64,000 bases of DNA from Gallaecimonas mangrovi (GCF_003367375.1 NZ_CP031416.1:2611501-2675500), one strand, 5' to 3'. Shown: positions 44,547 through 54,616, counted from the first letter of the stretch. A program made the numbers and translations. The notes: generated from the letters alone by a model not told the origin.

Positions 44547-45473
44547 ATGACCAGGCACATACTTTGTTTGCTGGACCAGGAAGACAACGCCACCATTGGC
44601 TGGGCGTTGCCGATGTTAAAAAGCCTTAGCCATTACGCCGACGTGCAGGTGCTTTGCCGCGCCGAGCAAAAGTCGCTATTGGATAACCTACCCTGGTTAG
44701 CCGCGCCCATGGTGGTCTATCACGCTGGCAGCTGGCCAAGGCTACTATGGCGGCTAAGACAACAGCGCTGGAACAGCATCTGGGATTTAAGCCTGCCGCC
44801 CTTAACGCCCTGGCGGCAAACCCTGCCCTTTTTAATACCGAGCCCCCATCGCCTAATGCTGGCGGGCAGTTCGCCCTTTAACGCCGAGCGGCTGCCTTTT
44901 ACTGACCAACAACACATCGGTGAGCGCTTTCATCTGGCACTTGCCAGCCTGAAACTCAGCCCTGAACACCAGTGGCTACCGCCGCTTACCGAGCCGCAAC
45001 AACACTTGCTTAGCCGCATCGGCGACAGAAGCATTGTCGCCATTAATTTGCTGGACGACGATGGCGATTACTTCATGCCGTTAGTGGAGCAATTTAAAGC
45101 ACTACTGCAAGGCCTGCCGAAAACCGCATTGGTGCTGCTGCACCCACTGCCGCCGATGCTAGAAGGCATTCACTCCCCTCGCCTGTTTTGTGTGGATGAG
45201 CACGATAGCTTGACCGGCTGGCAACTGCTGGCAAGGGCGCAAAGTCTATTAAGTATTGATTCGGCCTGGGTACAACGTGCCGCCGTGCTTGGGGTTAGCC
45301 AGCTTGCCGTTGCTGACGAAGACGCGCTTTATCATTCACGCTGGCATCCAAACGACCTGCATGCCGCCATTTGGCGTTATCAAGAAGGCGAACCCTTGGC
45401 CGTGAGCGAACTGCTGCGGCAACTAAGAAAGCTACAAAAAAGCCAGCAAGAGCCCAATCTTAGCCTGATATAA
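44547..45473 (+). CDS. Glycosyltransferase family 9-like protein (heptosyltransferase fold)
   Basis: 308 residues from the ATG 6 bases after AAGGGA; an ATG 6 bp earlier is too close to that site. The two-lobed pattern (N-lobe HILCLLDQEDNATIGWALPMLKSLSHYADVQVLCR; C-lobe VALVLLHPLP..., SLLSIDSAWVQRAAVLGVSQLAV) resembles GT9 heptosyltransferases, with a C-lobe D-S-x-W motif. Sequence similarity is partial and the acceptor is unknown. No LPS core genes are nearby. The 3' end overlaps the convergent DUF418 gene by 14 bp. Confidence 0.6.
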   Translation: MTRHILCLLDQEDNATIGWALPMLKSLSHYADVQVLCRAEQKSLLDNLPWLAAPMVVYHAGSWPRLLWRLRQQRWNSIWDLSLPPLTPWRQTLPFLIPSPHRLMLAGSSPFNAERLPFTDQQHIGERFHLALASLKLSPEHQWLPPLTEPQQHLLSRIGDRSIVAINLLDDDGDYFMPLVEQFKALLQGLPKTALVLLHPLPPMLEGIHSPRLFCVDEHDSLTGWQLLARAQSLLSIDSAWVQRAAVLGVSQLAVADEDALYHSRWHPNDLHAAIWRYQEGEPLAVSELLRQLRKLQKSQQEPNLSLI

Positions 45474-46506
45474 CAGGCCGGTGCGCCAAGCGGCGCCACA
45501 ACCACTCCATGGGCCCTTGCTTAAAATAGCGAAGGTAAAGTGGCGTTAGCAGCAACGCGGCGGCGCTGTAACCCAGGGCAATGGCCAACAGCGTTAACCG
45601 GGAAAACTGCCCGTATAGACCCAAGCCATAAAAGAAGCTGGTCATCACTACGCTTTGCAACAGGTAATGGCTCAGGGCCATACGCCCGGCTTCTTGCAAA
45701 ATGTGCCAGCGGGCGCCAACTTGCAGCATCAAGCCTAGGTAGCCGAGGGCTTCAAAAGGGGAAAACAGCAGCATCCAGCCGTGGCCAACGCGAGGGGAAA
45801 AATCCAATACCAACAGCGAGGGCACTAACCCGGCCAGGAACCATAGCCACCAAAAACGGCGAATACGGTCAAACCAAAGGGGCTGTTCTGCAATGGCTGA
45901 GCCAATCAACATTAACCCTGCCACCATCGGTAAAATAAAAAGCGGCCAAGAGACGATGGTATAAATAAAGTTGCCGGCTCGGTAGTAGCACTGCTGAAGG
46001 TATGAGCCGTGGTTATAGATGTGCAATGGCGTGGTATCAACGCTCAAACCGTCAGGTGTTAACAACACCAGCGCCACAAATACCGCCGTGGCAAGCATAA
46101 CCAACACCGCCCCCACGCCCAGCCGCCAGCTTGGGGCGCCGCGCACAAAGGGGAGAACCACCATCGCCGTTAGTGCGTACATCAATAAAATGTCGCCTTC
46201 CCAAATTAAAAAGCCATGGACAAGACCAAACAGGGCCAGGTAACGCAAACGCCGGTATTGGTAGCCGTTACCGAGCTTTTTTAACCACACCAGCCCCATG
46301 CCAAACAGCATCGACAACAAGCTGATAAATTTGCCATCGGCAAACAAAAGGTTGAACCACCAAACCCCTTGGCTAACCAAACCCGGCTCGGCAAAACGGT
46401 CATAACGAAACTCGTCCAGTTGGCCAAAGGACTGGATATTGACCAGCAGGATGCCGAAAATAGCCAGTCCCCTGGCTGTATCGATGGCTGCGAATCGATT
46501 GGTCAT
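45460..46506 (-). CDS. DUF418 membrane protein (YeiB-like)
   Basis: 348 residues with about nine to ten transmembrane segments. The N-terminus RFAAIDTARGLAIFGILLVNIQSFG and the C-terminal GYSAAALLLTPLYLRYFKQGPMEWLWRRLAH are characteristic of DUF418/YeiB. Some members act in membrane acylation or transport, but function is unproven here. The start lies 34 bp upstream of and divergent to smrA. Confidence 0.9.
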   Translation of the reverse strand: MTNRFAAIDTARGLAIFGILLVNIQSFGQLDEFRYDRFAEPGLVSQGVWWFNLLFADGKFISLLSMLFGMGLVWLKKLGNGYQYRRLRYLALFGLVHGFLIWEGDILLMYALTAMVVLPFVRGAPSWRLGVGAVLVMLATAVFVALVLLTPDGLSVDTTPLHIYNHGSYLQQCYYRAGNFIYTIVSWPLFILPMVAGLMLIGSAIAEQPLWFDRIRRFWWLWFLAGLVPSLLVLDFSPRVGHGWMLLFSPFEALGYLGLMLQVGARWHILQEAGRMALSHYLLQSVVMTSFFYGLGLYGQFSRLTLLAIALGYSAAALLLTPLYLRYFKQGPMEWLWRRLAHRPVISG

Positions 46507-46540
46507 GGTTCCGCGTTACCAGAAGTTGTTGGAGGTCGAG

Positions 46541-47116
46541 ATGCAAGATGATGACAAGAGTTTGTTTGAAAAGGAAATGCAAGGCGTCAAACCGATCTCT
46601 CAAGACGACAGTATTGGTCTAGCCCCAAAATCACCAATCAGCAATAGCCAAGCCCGCCGGGCCGCAGCACAAGCTGAGCTGGCAGAAAGCATCAATTATC
46701 TGTCGTCCGAAGCGGTAGATTTAGTCGACCCCCACGACATGCTGTCGTACAAAAAAGACGGGGTGCAAGACGGCGTCTTTAAGCAGCTTCGCCAAGGCAA
46801 ATATGACATTCAGTCGGTGCTGGACCTGCATAAAAAACGTTTTGTCGAGGCGCGCAGTGAGGTGTTTGACTTTATCCAAACCAGTCACCGCATTGGCCTT
46901 CGCACCCTGCTTATTCTGCATGGCCGCGGCGAGCACGCCAAACCGGTTCCGGCCTTATTAAAAAGCTACTGTGCCAAATGGCTTAAGGAAATGCCGCAGG
47001 TACTGGCGTACCACAGTGCCCAGCGCCACCACGGTTCTACCGGCGCTTTGTATGTGCTGCTGCGTAAAAACGACGCCCAAAAACGCGAAAACTTTGAGCG
47101 CCATGCCAAACATTAA
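46541..47116 (+). CDS. smrA: SmrA-type Smr-domain nuclease
   Basis: 191 residues. The N-terminal half is a charged linker; the C-terminal Smr domain (about 100-180) contains VLDLHKKRFVEARSEVFDFIQTSHRIGLRTLLILHGRGEHA (LDLH and HGRG motifs) and HHGSTGALYVLLR. E. coli SmrA is a 187-residue DNA endonuclease-type protein of close length. It starts at the ATG behind GGAGGTCGAG; a longer frame would overlap the DUF418 promoter region. Confidence 0.88.
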   Translation: MQDDDKSLFEKEMQGVKPISQDDSIGLAPKSPISNSQARRAAAQAELAESINYLSSEAVDLVDPHDMLSYKKDGVQDGVFKQLRQGKYDIQSVLDLHKKRFVEARSEVFDFIQTSHRIGLRTLLILHGRGEHAKPVPALLKSYCAKWLKEMPQVLAYHSAQRHHGSTGALYVLLRKNDAQKRENFERHAKH

Positions 47117-47142
47117 AAAATCCGGCCAAGGCCGGATTTTTT
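47115..47142. terminator. Bidirectional terminator between smrA and slt
   Basis: A-run, TCCGGCC-AA-GGCCGGA, T-run; its T-run overlaps the slt stop codon. Confidence 0.88.
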
Positions 47143-49012
47143 AATACACGGATTGGCGCTCTTTTTTAGTCACCATATGCGGCTTTTCTTTACCCAACTG
47201 GTATTGATAAATCACGTTAAACGCCAACACGTTTTGCACGTAATTGCGGGTTTCTTTAAAGGGAATAGACTCCACAAAGGCGTCAAAGGGTAAGTCATTA
47301 CCCACCCAGTGCTCAACGCGGTGCGGGCCGGCATTGTATGCCGCCGTTGCCAAAATTCGATTTTCATCAAACCTGTCAAGCATTTCCCGCAAATACTGGG
47401 TGCCTAAGCGAATGTTGACCTGGGGGTCGTACAGGTTTCCAGGGCCTCCTTTATCACCCAGCCTCTTCGCGGTTAAGCGCGCCGTTTTCGGCATCAATTG
47501 CATCAAGCCACGGGCACCAACCGGTGATTGCGCCTTGGGGTTTAAGGCACTTTCCTGGCGACTCAGTGCCAAAATCAGGCTTTGGGGCAGCTTTCTAAGC
47601 TTGCCGTAGCGCTCAAAGGTATCTTTAAAGGCCAGCGGGAAACGCAGTGAAACTAAATCCCAGCCGTCGCCGCGTATTGCCGCCACTATGGCAAGGTTTT
47701 CATAGCCTTGCCGATGCGCCCAGCCGGCCAGCGCCAACCGCTGTGGGCCAGACAGCTTATCCAGTAGGTAATACCATTCAATTCTGGCCAACAAGTCTTC
47801 ATTCATGGCCAGCAGTAACGGAATGCGTTTTAACGCCCCAAGCGTCGCAAGACCCGATGTCAGCGGCGGTACCCGCGCTTCGTTAAGATTAAAAGGCTGC
47901 CCTAAGTCTTCGGCGGCTAGAAAACCATAGTAGGAGCGGTGTTTGGCGGCATTTTCAAGATATGCCTTTTTCTTAACGGCATCGTTTTCGGTGCGCGCCA
48001 GCCAATATTGCCAGCGGTCCAGTTGCTGGTCTTGCTCGCTCAACAAGCCAATCCATTGCCGGGTGTCTTTAATATTGCCTTGGCTGAGGGCAAAGCGAAT
48101 TCGCCGCTCGGTCATGTCATCATCACGGTAAGTGCGAATAACCTTGTCACGCCAAGCGATGGCTTGGTCATTGTCAGTGTCGTAAAGGCGGTAGCTGATG
48201 TAACGCTCAACATCAAAACGCTGCGGGCCGGTAAAACCCATGTGTTTGTTGGTTTGTAACCACAGCCGCCAGCCTTTTATTGGGTCGAGGCGAGTTTGCC
48301 GCTCTACCGCCAGCACCGCTAGCCGGCGGCTACGGGATTGCTCGCCCGGTGCCGGTACCTGGCTGGCCACTTGGTCGGGGTCGTTAAACAGGGTAAGCAT
48401 CATTTTGGCAAGCTCTGCGCGATGGCCATGCACCTGCCGTGCTAAGTATCCCAGCAAACTGCCCTGCCCTTTGGCAAACGCCAGTTCCATCCGCGACAGT
48501 ATTAATTCGGGGGTCATTTTCCCGGCACCGCGCCAGGCTTTAAACAGCGGATCGCAAGCTTCGGGTTGAGAGTGCCCAACCAAATACAGCTGCTGGGCGC
48601 CTTGCCAGGCGGCGTCTTTATCGCCGGTGTGTAATTTGGCCAGGTAGTAATTACAGCGCCGCTCAATACCATCGGGCGCGGATGAGGTAACCGCCAGCAG
48701 CCCTTGCCAATTTTTGTCGGCAGCGGCTTGGTCAATAAAGCGCTTCACCAAAAAGCGGCCTAGGGGTAAATCCGGGTAACGATACAGATAATCGCGGACC
48801 TGCTTGGCGGTAATGTCATCGATGTGCGCTTTGAGTTGGTAATAATCAAGATACCCCGCCAAGGGATGACTATTCAGTCCCTTACGCAGCTGTAAATAGG
48901 TTTTTTCGTTCCCTTTCTGCTGGGCTTTTCTGGCTGCTAAATAGTCGTCATCGGCCCAGCTCAGTGATGACGACGCTAAAAGACAAAGCAGCGCAACAGT
49001 ACCCAAACGCAT
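47141..49012 (-). CDS. slt: Soluble lytic murein transglycosylase Slt70-type
   Basis: 623 residues with a signal peptide (about 1-20). A long superhelical region (about 20-440) precedes the linker and the C-terminal goose-lysozyme-like domain (about 455-600) with SRQESALNPKAQSPVGARGLMQLMPKTA (catalytic Glu in RQES). AYNAGPHRVEHWV is also conserved. It cleaves glycan strands with 1,6-anhydro end formation in the periplasm. The gene is monocistronic, convergent to smrA. Confidence 0.94.
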   Translation of the reverse strand: MRLGTVALLCLLASSSLSWADDDYLAARKAQQKGNEKTYLQLRKGLNSHPLAGYLDYYQLKAHIDDITAKQVRDYLYRYPDLPLGRFLVKRFIDQAAADKNWQGLLAVTSSAPDGIERRCNYYLAKLHTGDKDAAWQGAQQLYLVGHSQPEACDPLFKAWRGAGKMTPELILSRMELAFAKGQGSLLGYLARQVHGHRAELAKMMLTLFNDPDQVASQVPAPGEQSRSRRLAVLAVERQTRLDPIKGWRLWLQTNKHMGFTGPQRFDVERYISYRLYDTDNDQAIAWRDKVIRTYRDDDMTERRIRFALSQGNIKDTRQWIGLLSEQDQQLDRWQYWLARTENDAVKKKAYLENAAKHRSYYGFLAAEDLGQPFNLNEARVPPLTSGLATLGALKRIPLLLAMNEDLLARIEWYYLLDKLSGPQRLALAGWAHRQGYENLAIVAAIRGDGWDLVSLRFPLAFKDTFERYGKLRKLPQSLILALSRQESALNPKAQSPVGARGLMQLMPKTARLTAKRLGDKGGPGNLYDPQVNIRLGTQYLREMLDRFDENRILATAAYNAGPHRVEHWVGNDLPFDAFVESIPFKETRNYVQNVLAFNVIYQYQLGKEKPHMVTKKERQSVY

Positions 49013-49035
49013 AGTTCATCCTTATTTTCAGTTTG

Positions 49036-49542
49036 TTATTCAGCCAGTTGCAACTTGCTCAGCTTTGGCTGGATCACCCATTGGCAATAAGGTTGTGAAC
49101 GATGGCGATTAAAATAGTCGTGGTGTTCGCGTTCAGCCGCATAAAAGTGCGTTAACGGACTTAGCTCGGTGACCAGCGACAGATCATAGAAACGTTGCAC
49201 CCGGCTCATCGCCGTTTTCGCTGCCTGCAGCTGTGCGTCGTCCCGGTAAAGAATAATGGAGCGATATTGCGGACCAATATCACTGCCTTGGCGATTAAGG
49301 GTGGTGGGGTCGTGGGCTTGAAAGAAGACCGTAAAGAGTTGGTCAAGGGTTATCAGCTGTGGGTTGAATTTAACATCAACCACTTCAGCATGGCCGCTTT
49401 CACCGCGGCAAACCTCAGCATAGGTGGGGTTGGGAATGTGGCCACCGGCGTAGCCAGAGATAATGCGTTCGATACCCGGTAAACGTTGATATACCGCTTC
49501 CAAGCACCAAAAACAGCCGCCTCCAAGTGTCACTTGACTCAT
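49036..49542 (-). CDS. msrA: Peptide methionine sulfoxide reductase MsrA
   Basis: 168 residues. GCFWC (residues 9-13) carries catalytic Cys10 and Cys13, followed by PGIERIISGYAGGHIPNPTYAEVCRGESGHAEVV, the family signature. It reduces methionine-S-sulfoxide with thioredoxin in the cytoplasm. The ATG follows GGAGGG; an upstream in-frame start adds 13 residues without an RBS. The gap to the YbgE-like gene (49543-49682) is empty. Confidence 0.95.
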   Translation of the reverse strand: MSQVTLGGGCFWCLEAVYQRLPGIERIISGYAGGHIPNPTYAEVCRGESGHAEVVDVKFNPQLITLDQLFTVFFQAHDPTTLNRQGSDIGPQYRSIILYRDDAQLQAAKTAMSRVQRFYDLSLVTELSPLTHFYAAEREHHDYFNRHRSQPYCQWVIQPKLSKLQLAE

Positions 49543-49682
49543 CGTCCCTCCATTGTCTTGAGCATTGTCCTTCCTAAACAATGTTCAACATTCGGCTAGC
49601 AACTGACTTTACTGTGTTATCGAAACCACGATTTCGCCAGTCAGGGCGTCAAAAAAATTACGCCCTAGCCGAAAGCTTAGAC

Positions 49683-49925
49683 TCAGGAGGATAAATACAA
49701 CGCTAACAGCCAGAGGACCCAGGCTAATGGCGGGTAAAAAAGATAGCGTTCCCAGGTGGTTTTTACTTGCCAGCCAACCGCATGCACCACACACAGCGCC
49801 ATGGCCAGTAATAACATCGACATTGGCCCGTGTGGCGGCAGGTCGCCAATGGACATGTGGTACCAGAGAAAAACAACGCCCGCGAGCGCCATTAAACCCG
49901 AAACCCAGCGAAACTTAACGAACAT
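49683..49925 (-). CDS. YbgE-like small membrane protein near the cyd operon
   Basis: 80 residues with three hydrophobic segments (about 7-23, 32-50, 57-77). The gene follows cydX, where YbgE is found in E. coli, and the size and topology fit. The start is the ATG behind AAGGAG. A strong terminator sits between cydX and this gene, so it may be only weakly co-expressed. YbgE function is not defined. Confidence 0.6.
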   Translation of the reverse strand: MFVKFRWVSGLMALAGVVFLWYHMSIGDLPPHGPMSMLLLAMALCVVHAVGWQVKTTWERYLFYPPLAWVLWLLALYLSS

Positions 49926-49944
49926 CGACACTCCTTGCGTACCT

Positions 49945-49974
49945 AAAAAAACGACAGGCGCTAGGCCTGCCGTT
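49945..49974 (-). terminator. Terminator of cydP-A-B-X
   Basis: AACGGCAGGC pairs with GCCTGTCGTT around CTAGC on the minus strand, followed by seven T's, 17 bp after the cydX stop. Confidence 0.85.
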
Positions 49975-49990
49975 ATATTCGATAGGGTGG

Positions 49991-50101
49991 TTAGTCTTTG
50001 TCTTCTTCTTTACCGAATTCAACAAACTCTAGCCACATGGCGTTGATGATGCCAAAGGCACAAGCCAGCAGCACCCCCAAGACCCAAGCAAAATACCACA
50101 T
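49991..50101 (-). CDS. cydX: Cytochrome bd oxidase small subunit CydX
   Basis: 36 residues: one N-terminal transmembrane helix beginning MWYFAWVLGVLLACAFGII, then WLEFVEFGKEEDKD. This is the usual CydX composition (E. coli CydX is 37 residues), and the gene lies 9 bp after cydB with RBS GGAGGC. CydX stabilises haem d in the CydAB complex. Confidence 0.93.
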   Translation of the reverse strand: MWYFAWVLGVLLACAFGIINAMWLEFVEFGKEEDKD

Positions 50102-50110
50102 AAAGCCTCC

Positions 50111-51247
50111 TTAATAGCTGCCGACAGGGTTCTTTTCGATATGTTCTTCGGTCACCTTGCCCCACATTTTGTAGTAGCACCAGCTGGTGTAAATGAGGAT
50201 AAGAGGAACGAAGATGCACGCCGCAACAAACATAATGCCCAGGGTTTTGTGGCTGGAAACCACATCCCACATGGTCAGACTGCTGGCCGGGTCAATGCTG
50301 GATGGCATAACGAAGGGGAACAGGCTGCCACCGGCAGTAAAGATGATACCGGCAATCGCCAAAGAGCTAAGGATGAACGCTATACCGGCGCGGCCTTTCA
50401 GACCCACCAACACGCTCAGCAAGGTTCCAACCACACCCAGCAGTGGCGCTATCCACAGTGCCGGTACAGCAGCGTAGTTGTTAAACCAGGCACCCGGTTT
50501 AACTTCAACGGTTTTGTGCAGCACGTCCAGCGCCGCATTAGGGTCACCCATTTTGGTCAGTACAAAGCCGTCGATACCGGCTTTGAGCCAGACACCGGCC
50601 AGGATGAAGGCAACCACCGCCACGACACCGCCAATGGCAGAGTATTTACGGGCACGTTCAGCAACATCGCCAGTGGTACGCAGGTGCAGGTAGTTACCCC
50701 CTTGCAGTACCAACATCGCCACGCTTACCACACCGCACAGAATGGCGAAGGGGTTAAGCAGTTGGAAGAAGTTACCGGTGTAGTTGGAATACATCAGGCT
50801 ATCTAGCTTGAAAGGCACGCCTTGGAACAGGTTGCCAAAGGCAACACCGAACACCAGCGCAGGCACAAAGGAACCGGCAAAAATGCCCCAGTCCCAAGCG
50901 GTGCGCCAGCGGCTGTCTTTCACTTTAGAGCGGTATTCAAAACCAACAGGGCGGAAGAACAAGGCAAACAGTACCAGTAACATCGCCCAGTAGAAGCCGG
51001 AGAAGGCAACCGAGTAAACCACCGGCCAAGCAGCAAAGATGGCGCCGCCGGCAGTGATAAACCAAACCTGGTTACCGTCCCAGTGCGGGCCCAAGGCATT
51101 GATGGCGATACGACGCTCAGTGTCTTTTTTACCGACAAAAGGCATCAGGATACCGGCACCCATGTCGAAACCATCGGCGATGGCGAAACCAATCAGCAGC
51201 ACGCCGATCAGCACCCACCAAATGACTTTTAATACTTCGTAATCCAT
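50111..51247 (-). CDS. cydB: Cytochrome bd ubiquinol oxidase subunit II, CydB
   Basis: 378 residues, about eight to nine transmembrane helices. The N-terminus DYEVLKVIWWVLIGVLLIGFAIADGFDMGAGIL is the CydB signature. It pairs with CydA and contributes no haem. The start is the ATG behind GGAGGCTTGATC, immediately after the cydA stop; the slightly longer frame starting two codons earlier is rejected. Confidence 0.96.
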   Translation of the reverse strand: MDYEVLKVIWWVLIGVLLIGFAIADGFDMGAGILMPFVGKKDTERRIAINALGPHWDGNQVWFITAGGAIFAAWPVVYSVAFSGFYWAMLLVLFALFFRPVGFEYRSKVKDSRWRTAWDWGIFAGSFVPALVFGVAFGNLFQGVPFKLDSLMYSNYTGNFFQLLNPFAILCGVVSVAMLVLQGGNYLHLRTTGDVAERARKYSAIGGVVAVVAFILAGVWLKAGIDGFVLTKMGDPNAALDVLHKTVEVKPGAWFNNYAAVPALWIAPLLGVVGTLLSVLVGLKGRAGIAFILSSLAIAGIIFTAGGSLFPFVMPSSIDPASSLTMWDVVSSHKTLGIMFVAACIFVPLILIYTSWCYYKMWGKVTEEHIEKNPVGSY

Positions 51248-51249
51248 GA

Positions 51250-52812
51250 TCAAGCCTCCACAGCCTTAGTCTCATAGTGGTAACGACCTGTTTCCAGCAC
51301 GCTAGGTCCACGACGGGCAAAACGAAGCATCAGGTACATTTCCGCAATCAGCAGGATGGTGTAGAAGAAGACAAAGCCGAAGATACTGCCCATCACGTCC
51401 CCTGCAGACAGGGTAGAGACAGACAAGTGCGTTGGCAGTACCCCAGAGATGGTCCAAGGTTGGCGGCCATACTCGGCAACAACCCAGCCAAATTCACAGG
51501 CCAGCCAAGGTGCAGGCAGGGCAAACAGCGCAAATTTGAGTAACCAGCGTTTTTCGCCAATGCGGTGCTTTGCACTTTCGTAGAAAGCAATCGCGAACAG
51601 GATAAGCATAATGCCACCCATCGCTACCATCGCCCTGAAGCTCCAGAACATGATGCCTACATTGGGGATAGTATCATTGGCGGCTTTTTTGATATCGGCA
51701 TCGGTAGCGCTCACCACATCAGGGGCATAGCGTTTAACCAACAGGCCGTAACCCAAGTCACCTTCGTGCTTAGAGAAAGCCGCGCGGTTAGCCGGGGTGT
51801 CTTCGCCATTTTTCAGCTTTTCAAGCAGCGCATAAGCTTGGATACCATTGCGGATACGAGCCTCATTCTCAGTTTTCAGGTCTTTGATGCCGGTAACCGG
51901 AGTATCAACAGAACGGGTGGCGATAAGGCCCATCAAATAAGGGATCTTGATGGCGTAATCGGTGTGTTCTGTTTTCTGGTTGGGAAAACCAAACAGGGTG
52001 AAGGAGGCCGGCGGCGCTTCAGTGTCCCATTCTGCTTCGATAGCAGCCAGTTTGCTTTGTTGTACGTCACCCACTTCATAGCCAGATTCATCACCCAAGG
52101 TGATAACGGACAGCGCCGATGCCAAGCCAAAGGACGCGGCAATAGCAAAGGAGCGTTTAGCAAAAGCAACGTCACGGCCTTTGAGCAGGAAGTAAGCAGA
52201 GATAGCCAATACGAACATGGCACCAGTGCAGTAGCCTGCAGAAACGGTGTGCACAAATTTAACCTGAGCTACTGGGTTGAAAACGAGGTCACTGAAAGAC
52301 GACATTTCCATACGCATGGTTTCAAAGTTGAATTTGGAGCCGACCGGGTTTTGCATCCAGCCGTTAGCAATCAAAATCCACAGTGCTGACAGGTTTGAAC
52401 CCAGTGCCACCAACCAAGTCACCATCAAATGCTGCCTCTTGGACAGGCGGTCCCAGCCAAAGAAGAACAAACCAACAAAGGTGGATTCCAAGAAGAAAGC
52501 CATCAGGCCTTCAATTGCCAAGGGGGCACCGAAAATGTCCCCAACGTAGTGGGAGTAATAAGCCCAGTTGGTACCGAACTGAAACTCCATGGTCAAACCC
52601 GTGGTAACACCAAGGGCAAAGTTTATCCCGAACAGCTTGCCCCAAAACTTAACCATATCCTTGTAGATCTGTTTACCGGTCGTTACATAGACCGATTCCA
52701 TGATCGCAAGCATAAAGGTCATGCCGAGGGTGAGCGGAACGAACAGGAAGTGATACAGCGCCGTGATGGCAAACTGCAAGCGCGATAGATCAACGACTTC
52801 ATCACCGATCAT
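51250..52812 (-). CDS. cydA: Cytochrome bd ubiquinol oxidase subunit I, CydA
   Basis: 520 residues, the length of the long Q-loop type. It has [25 protein letters not shown] with haem ligand His21 (His19 in E. coli) and GRQPW in [14 protein letters not shown], another haem-site motif. The protein oxidises quinol and reduces O2 with high affinity. The start ATG overlaps the cydP stop by 11 bp, with RBS AAGGAG. Confidence 0.97.
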   Translation of the reverse strand: MIGDEVVDLSRLQFAITALYHFLFVPLTLGMTFMLAIMESVYVTTGKQIYKDMVKFWGKLFGINFALGVTTGLTMEFQFGTNWAYYSHYVGDIFGAPLAIEGLMAFFLESTFVGLFFFGWDRLSKRQHLMVTWLVALGSNLSALWILIANGWMQNPVGSKFNFETMRMEMSSFSDLVFNPVAQVKFVHTVSAGYCTGAMFVLAISAYFLLKGRDVAFAKRSFAIAASFGLASALSVITLGDESGYEVGDVQQSKLAAIEAEWDTEAPPASFTLFGFPNQKTEHTDYAIKIPYLMGLIATRSVDTPVTGIKDLKTENEARIRNGIQAYALLEKLKNGEDTPANRAAFSKHEGDLGYGLLVKRYAPDVVSATDADIKKAANDTIPNVGIMFWSFRAMVAMGGIMLILFAIAFYESAKHRIGEKRWLLKFALFALPAPWLACEFGWVVAEYGRQPWTISGVLPTHLSVSTLSAGDVMGSIFGFVFFYTILLIAEMYLMLRFARRGPSVLETGRYHYETKAVEA

Positions 52813-52990
52813 TGTCGGACTCCTTGGATGCTGAAGGCGAGGCGTTTAGAAATTGGTTGTTAATAGCCGAGTTGGATTGATCCACCTGCACTGGCCTGAA
52901 AAACAACATCCAGATGATGAAAATCAGTGCCAATTTAAGTATCAGAATCACAACGATTTCTTTCGCCAAGGACGGGCTTTTGATGCCCAT
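52802..52990 (-). CDS. cydP: CydP-like small subunit, upstream of cydA
   Basis: 62 residues. One transmembrane helix (about 10-30; [21 protein letters not shown]) precedes a short polar tail. The position directly upstream of cydA with an 11-bp overlap and the helix ending LFFRPV match the family described as cytochrome oxidase putative small subunit CydP. The chosen ATG follows AAGGAGAG; the longer frame upstream lacks an RBS. Confidence 0.8.
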   Translation of the reverse strand: MGIKSPSLAKEIVVILILKLALIFIIWMLFFRPVQVDQSNSAINNQFLNASPSASKESDNDR

Positions 52991-53191
52991 GGGGGCTCTC
53001 CTTAGTGAACCTGGGCTGAAGTATGCGCTTAACCAAACTCGGCAATTTTGATTTGCCGCAAATAAGTGGTTGGCGAAAGGATAAGAAAACAACGTCCTAA
53101 TCACGCTTTACCAACGCATAACCGCATCAACCGTGGACACGTAAACATCTGGGTTAAAAAGAACAACATAGCTGTATAAGCGATATACAGA

Positions 53192-54457
53192 TTATGTGAC
53201 AGGCGTATTATCTTCCTGCGCAGCAGTAGAAATCTTGACCTCGCTCAAAAACAGCGACATCAGTAACCCCAATAAGGAAAGGCCGACAAAACCCAGCAGC
53301 ATCATCGGTAAGAAATGACCGTTACCCACCGACATCACCGCCACCATCAAAATACCGGCAATTTGGCCTATCCATAACAGCATGCCCTGGGAGGCCGACT
53401 CTGGTGCAGGTTCAGTGCGTTCTGCGGCGTACTGGAACCCCACCGGGCCAATACCCAGCACAAAAAATCCGATACCAAAGGCGAACAGCAAAGAAAAATC
53501 CAGTCGCAAAGCAGGGCTTTGAAACAAAGCGTCAATAAACACTAACCCGGAGATAGCAGGCAGTACCCCCAGCATGGCAACCACAATAAGCGCCTTTCGT
53601 TTACCCAGCGCATCCGACAGCAGCGGAATAATCAGGCTACCTGCCAAGCCGCCCACCAGCATCAGAGCGCCCAAGGAGCCGCCATGGCTTTTCAGCGCCA
53701 GCGCCCGGGCAATATCGTCAATCAAACTGCTCAAGGCGTTGACCATGCCAAGGCCAATGGTAAAAAGCGCTAACAGCAACAACATGTCACGGCTTTTCAT
53801 CAACAGCTTTAAGCCATCAACAAAAGACAAGGAATGGCTAAAGGCTGACATCGGCTGCTGTGGCTGGAACAGCAGCACCGCCAACAAACCACCACCGGCA
53901 ACAATGCTCAGCGCCGCATACAACCACAGCATCTGTTGATGATGGCCAGCGCTGAGCTGGCCGACGCTTGAGAGAAAAAGCGGCGACAACACCATGGCCG
54001 CCAACATTCCCAAATACTGGGCAAACACCGCCAGCCCCGCAGCCAAGGCGCGTTCCTTAGCGGGAAAGTAATGCATGGTAAGGGTAGTAATGGCGTTAAG
54101 AATAAAAGGCTGCGCGATGGCAAGACCAAGCTGGCCCAGTAGCAGCCCCCATAGCCACTGGCCAAGTAAGGCTTTAATAACGGCGCTCACCAACAGGCTT
54201 ATCGCGCCCAGCGCCAGGGCCGACTTAAGGCCAAAACGGTCAATCACATAAGACGCCGGAAAGCTCAGCAGTAAGTAAACCAGCATATAAACCAATGCCA
54301 GCAAGTCGATGCTCAACCAGTTGGAATCACCAATTTGGCGCTGATATAAATCCGCAGCGGGCTGCGCTATAGCGGCATGGGAAAGCCACTGCAATTGCAG
54401 TACAAAGGCACACAGCATAAAGAAGCCAAGCAGTAGGTAACGCGACTTACTGATCAT
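53192..54457 (-). CDS. MFS transporter
   Basis: 421 residues with twelve hydrophobic segments. LVYMLVYLLLSFPASYVIDRFGLKSALALGAISLLVSAVIKALLG follows the loop 2-3 signature (PxxxxxDRFG). The C-terminal half has a second symmetric motif (LIIPLLSDALGKRKALI). The substrate cannot be told. It could be a nitrate/oxalate-type or an exporter-type member. The gene is alone on its strand segment, between cydP and a terminator. Confidence 0.85.
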   Translation of the reverse strand: MISKSRYLLLGFFMLCAFVLQLQWLSHAAIAQPAADLYQRQIGDSNWLSIDLLALVYMLVYLLLSFPASYVIDRFGLKSALALGAISLLVSAVIKALLGQWLWGLLLGQLGLAIAQPFILNAITTLTMHYFPAKERALAAGLAVFAQYLGMLAAMVLSPLFLSSVGQLSAGHHQQMLWLYAALSIVAGGGLLAVLLFQPQQPMSAFSHSLSFVDGLKLLMKSRDMLLLLALFTIGLGMVNALSSLIDDIARALALKSHGGSLGALMLVGGLAGSLIIPLLSDALGKRKALIVVAMLGVLPAISGLVFIDALFQSPALRLDFSLLFAFGIGFFVLGIGPVGFQYAAERTEPAPESASQGMLLWIGQIAGILMVAVMSVGNGHFLPMMLLGFVGLSLLGLLMSLFLSEVKISTAAQEDNTPVT

Positions 54458-54616
54458 CTTATCGAGGCCTGTTAGCGATAATAAAAAGGCAGCGCCGAGT
54501 AACGACTAGCGGCTCGTTATTAATAAAGCGCTTGTTTTCATTGACGTTATCGCAATAAAAAGCCAAACACACCTTGGCCTTTTAGAAATGAGAGCTGATT
54601 ATCATTTCAATTCAAT

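Noticed and set aside
52802-53104. A 100-codon version of CydP
   Set aside because: The 38 extra N-terminal residues lack an RBS and the short form starts behind AAGGAGAG with the family's helix.
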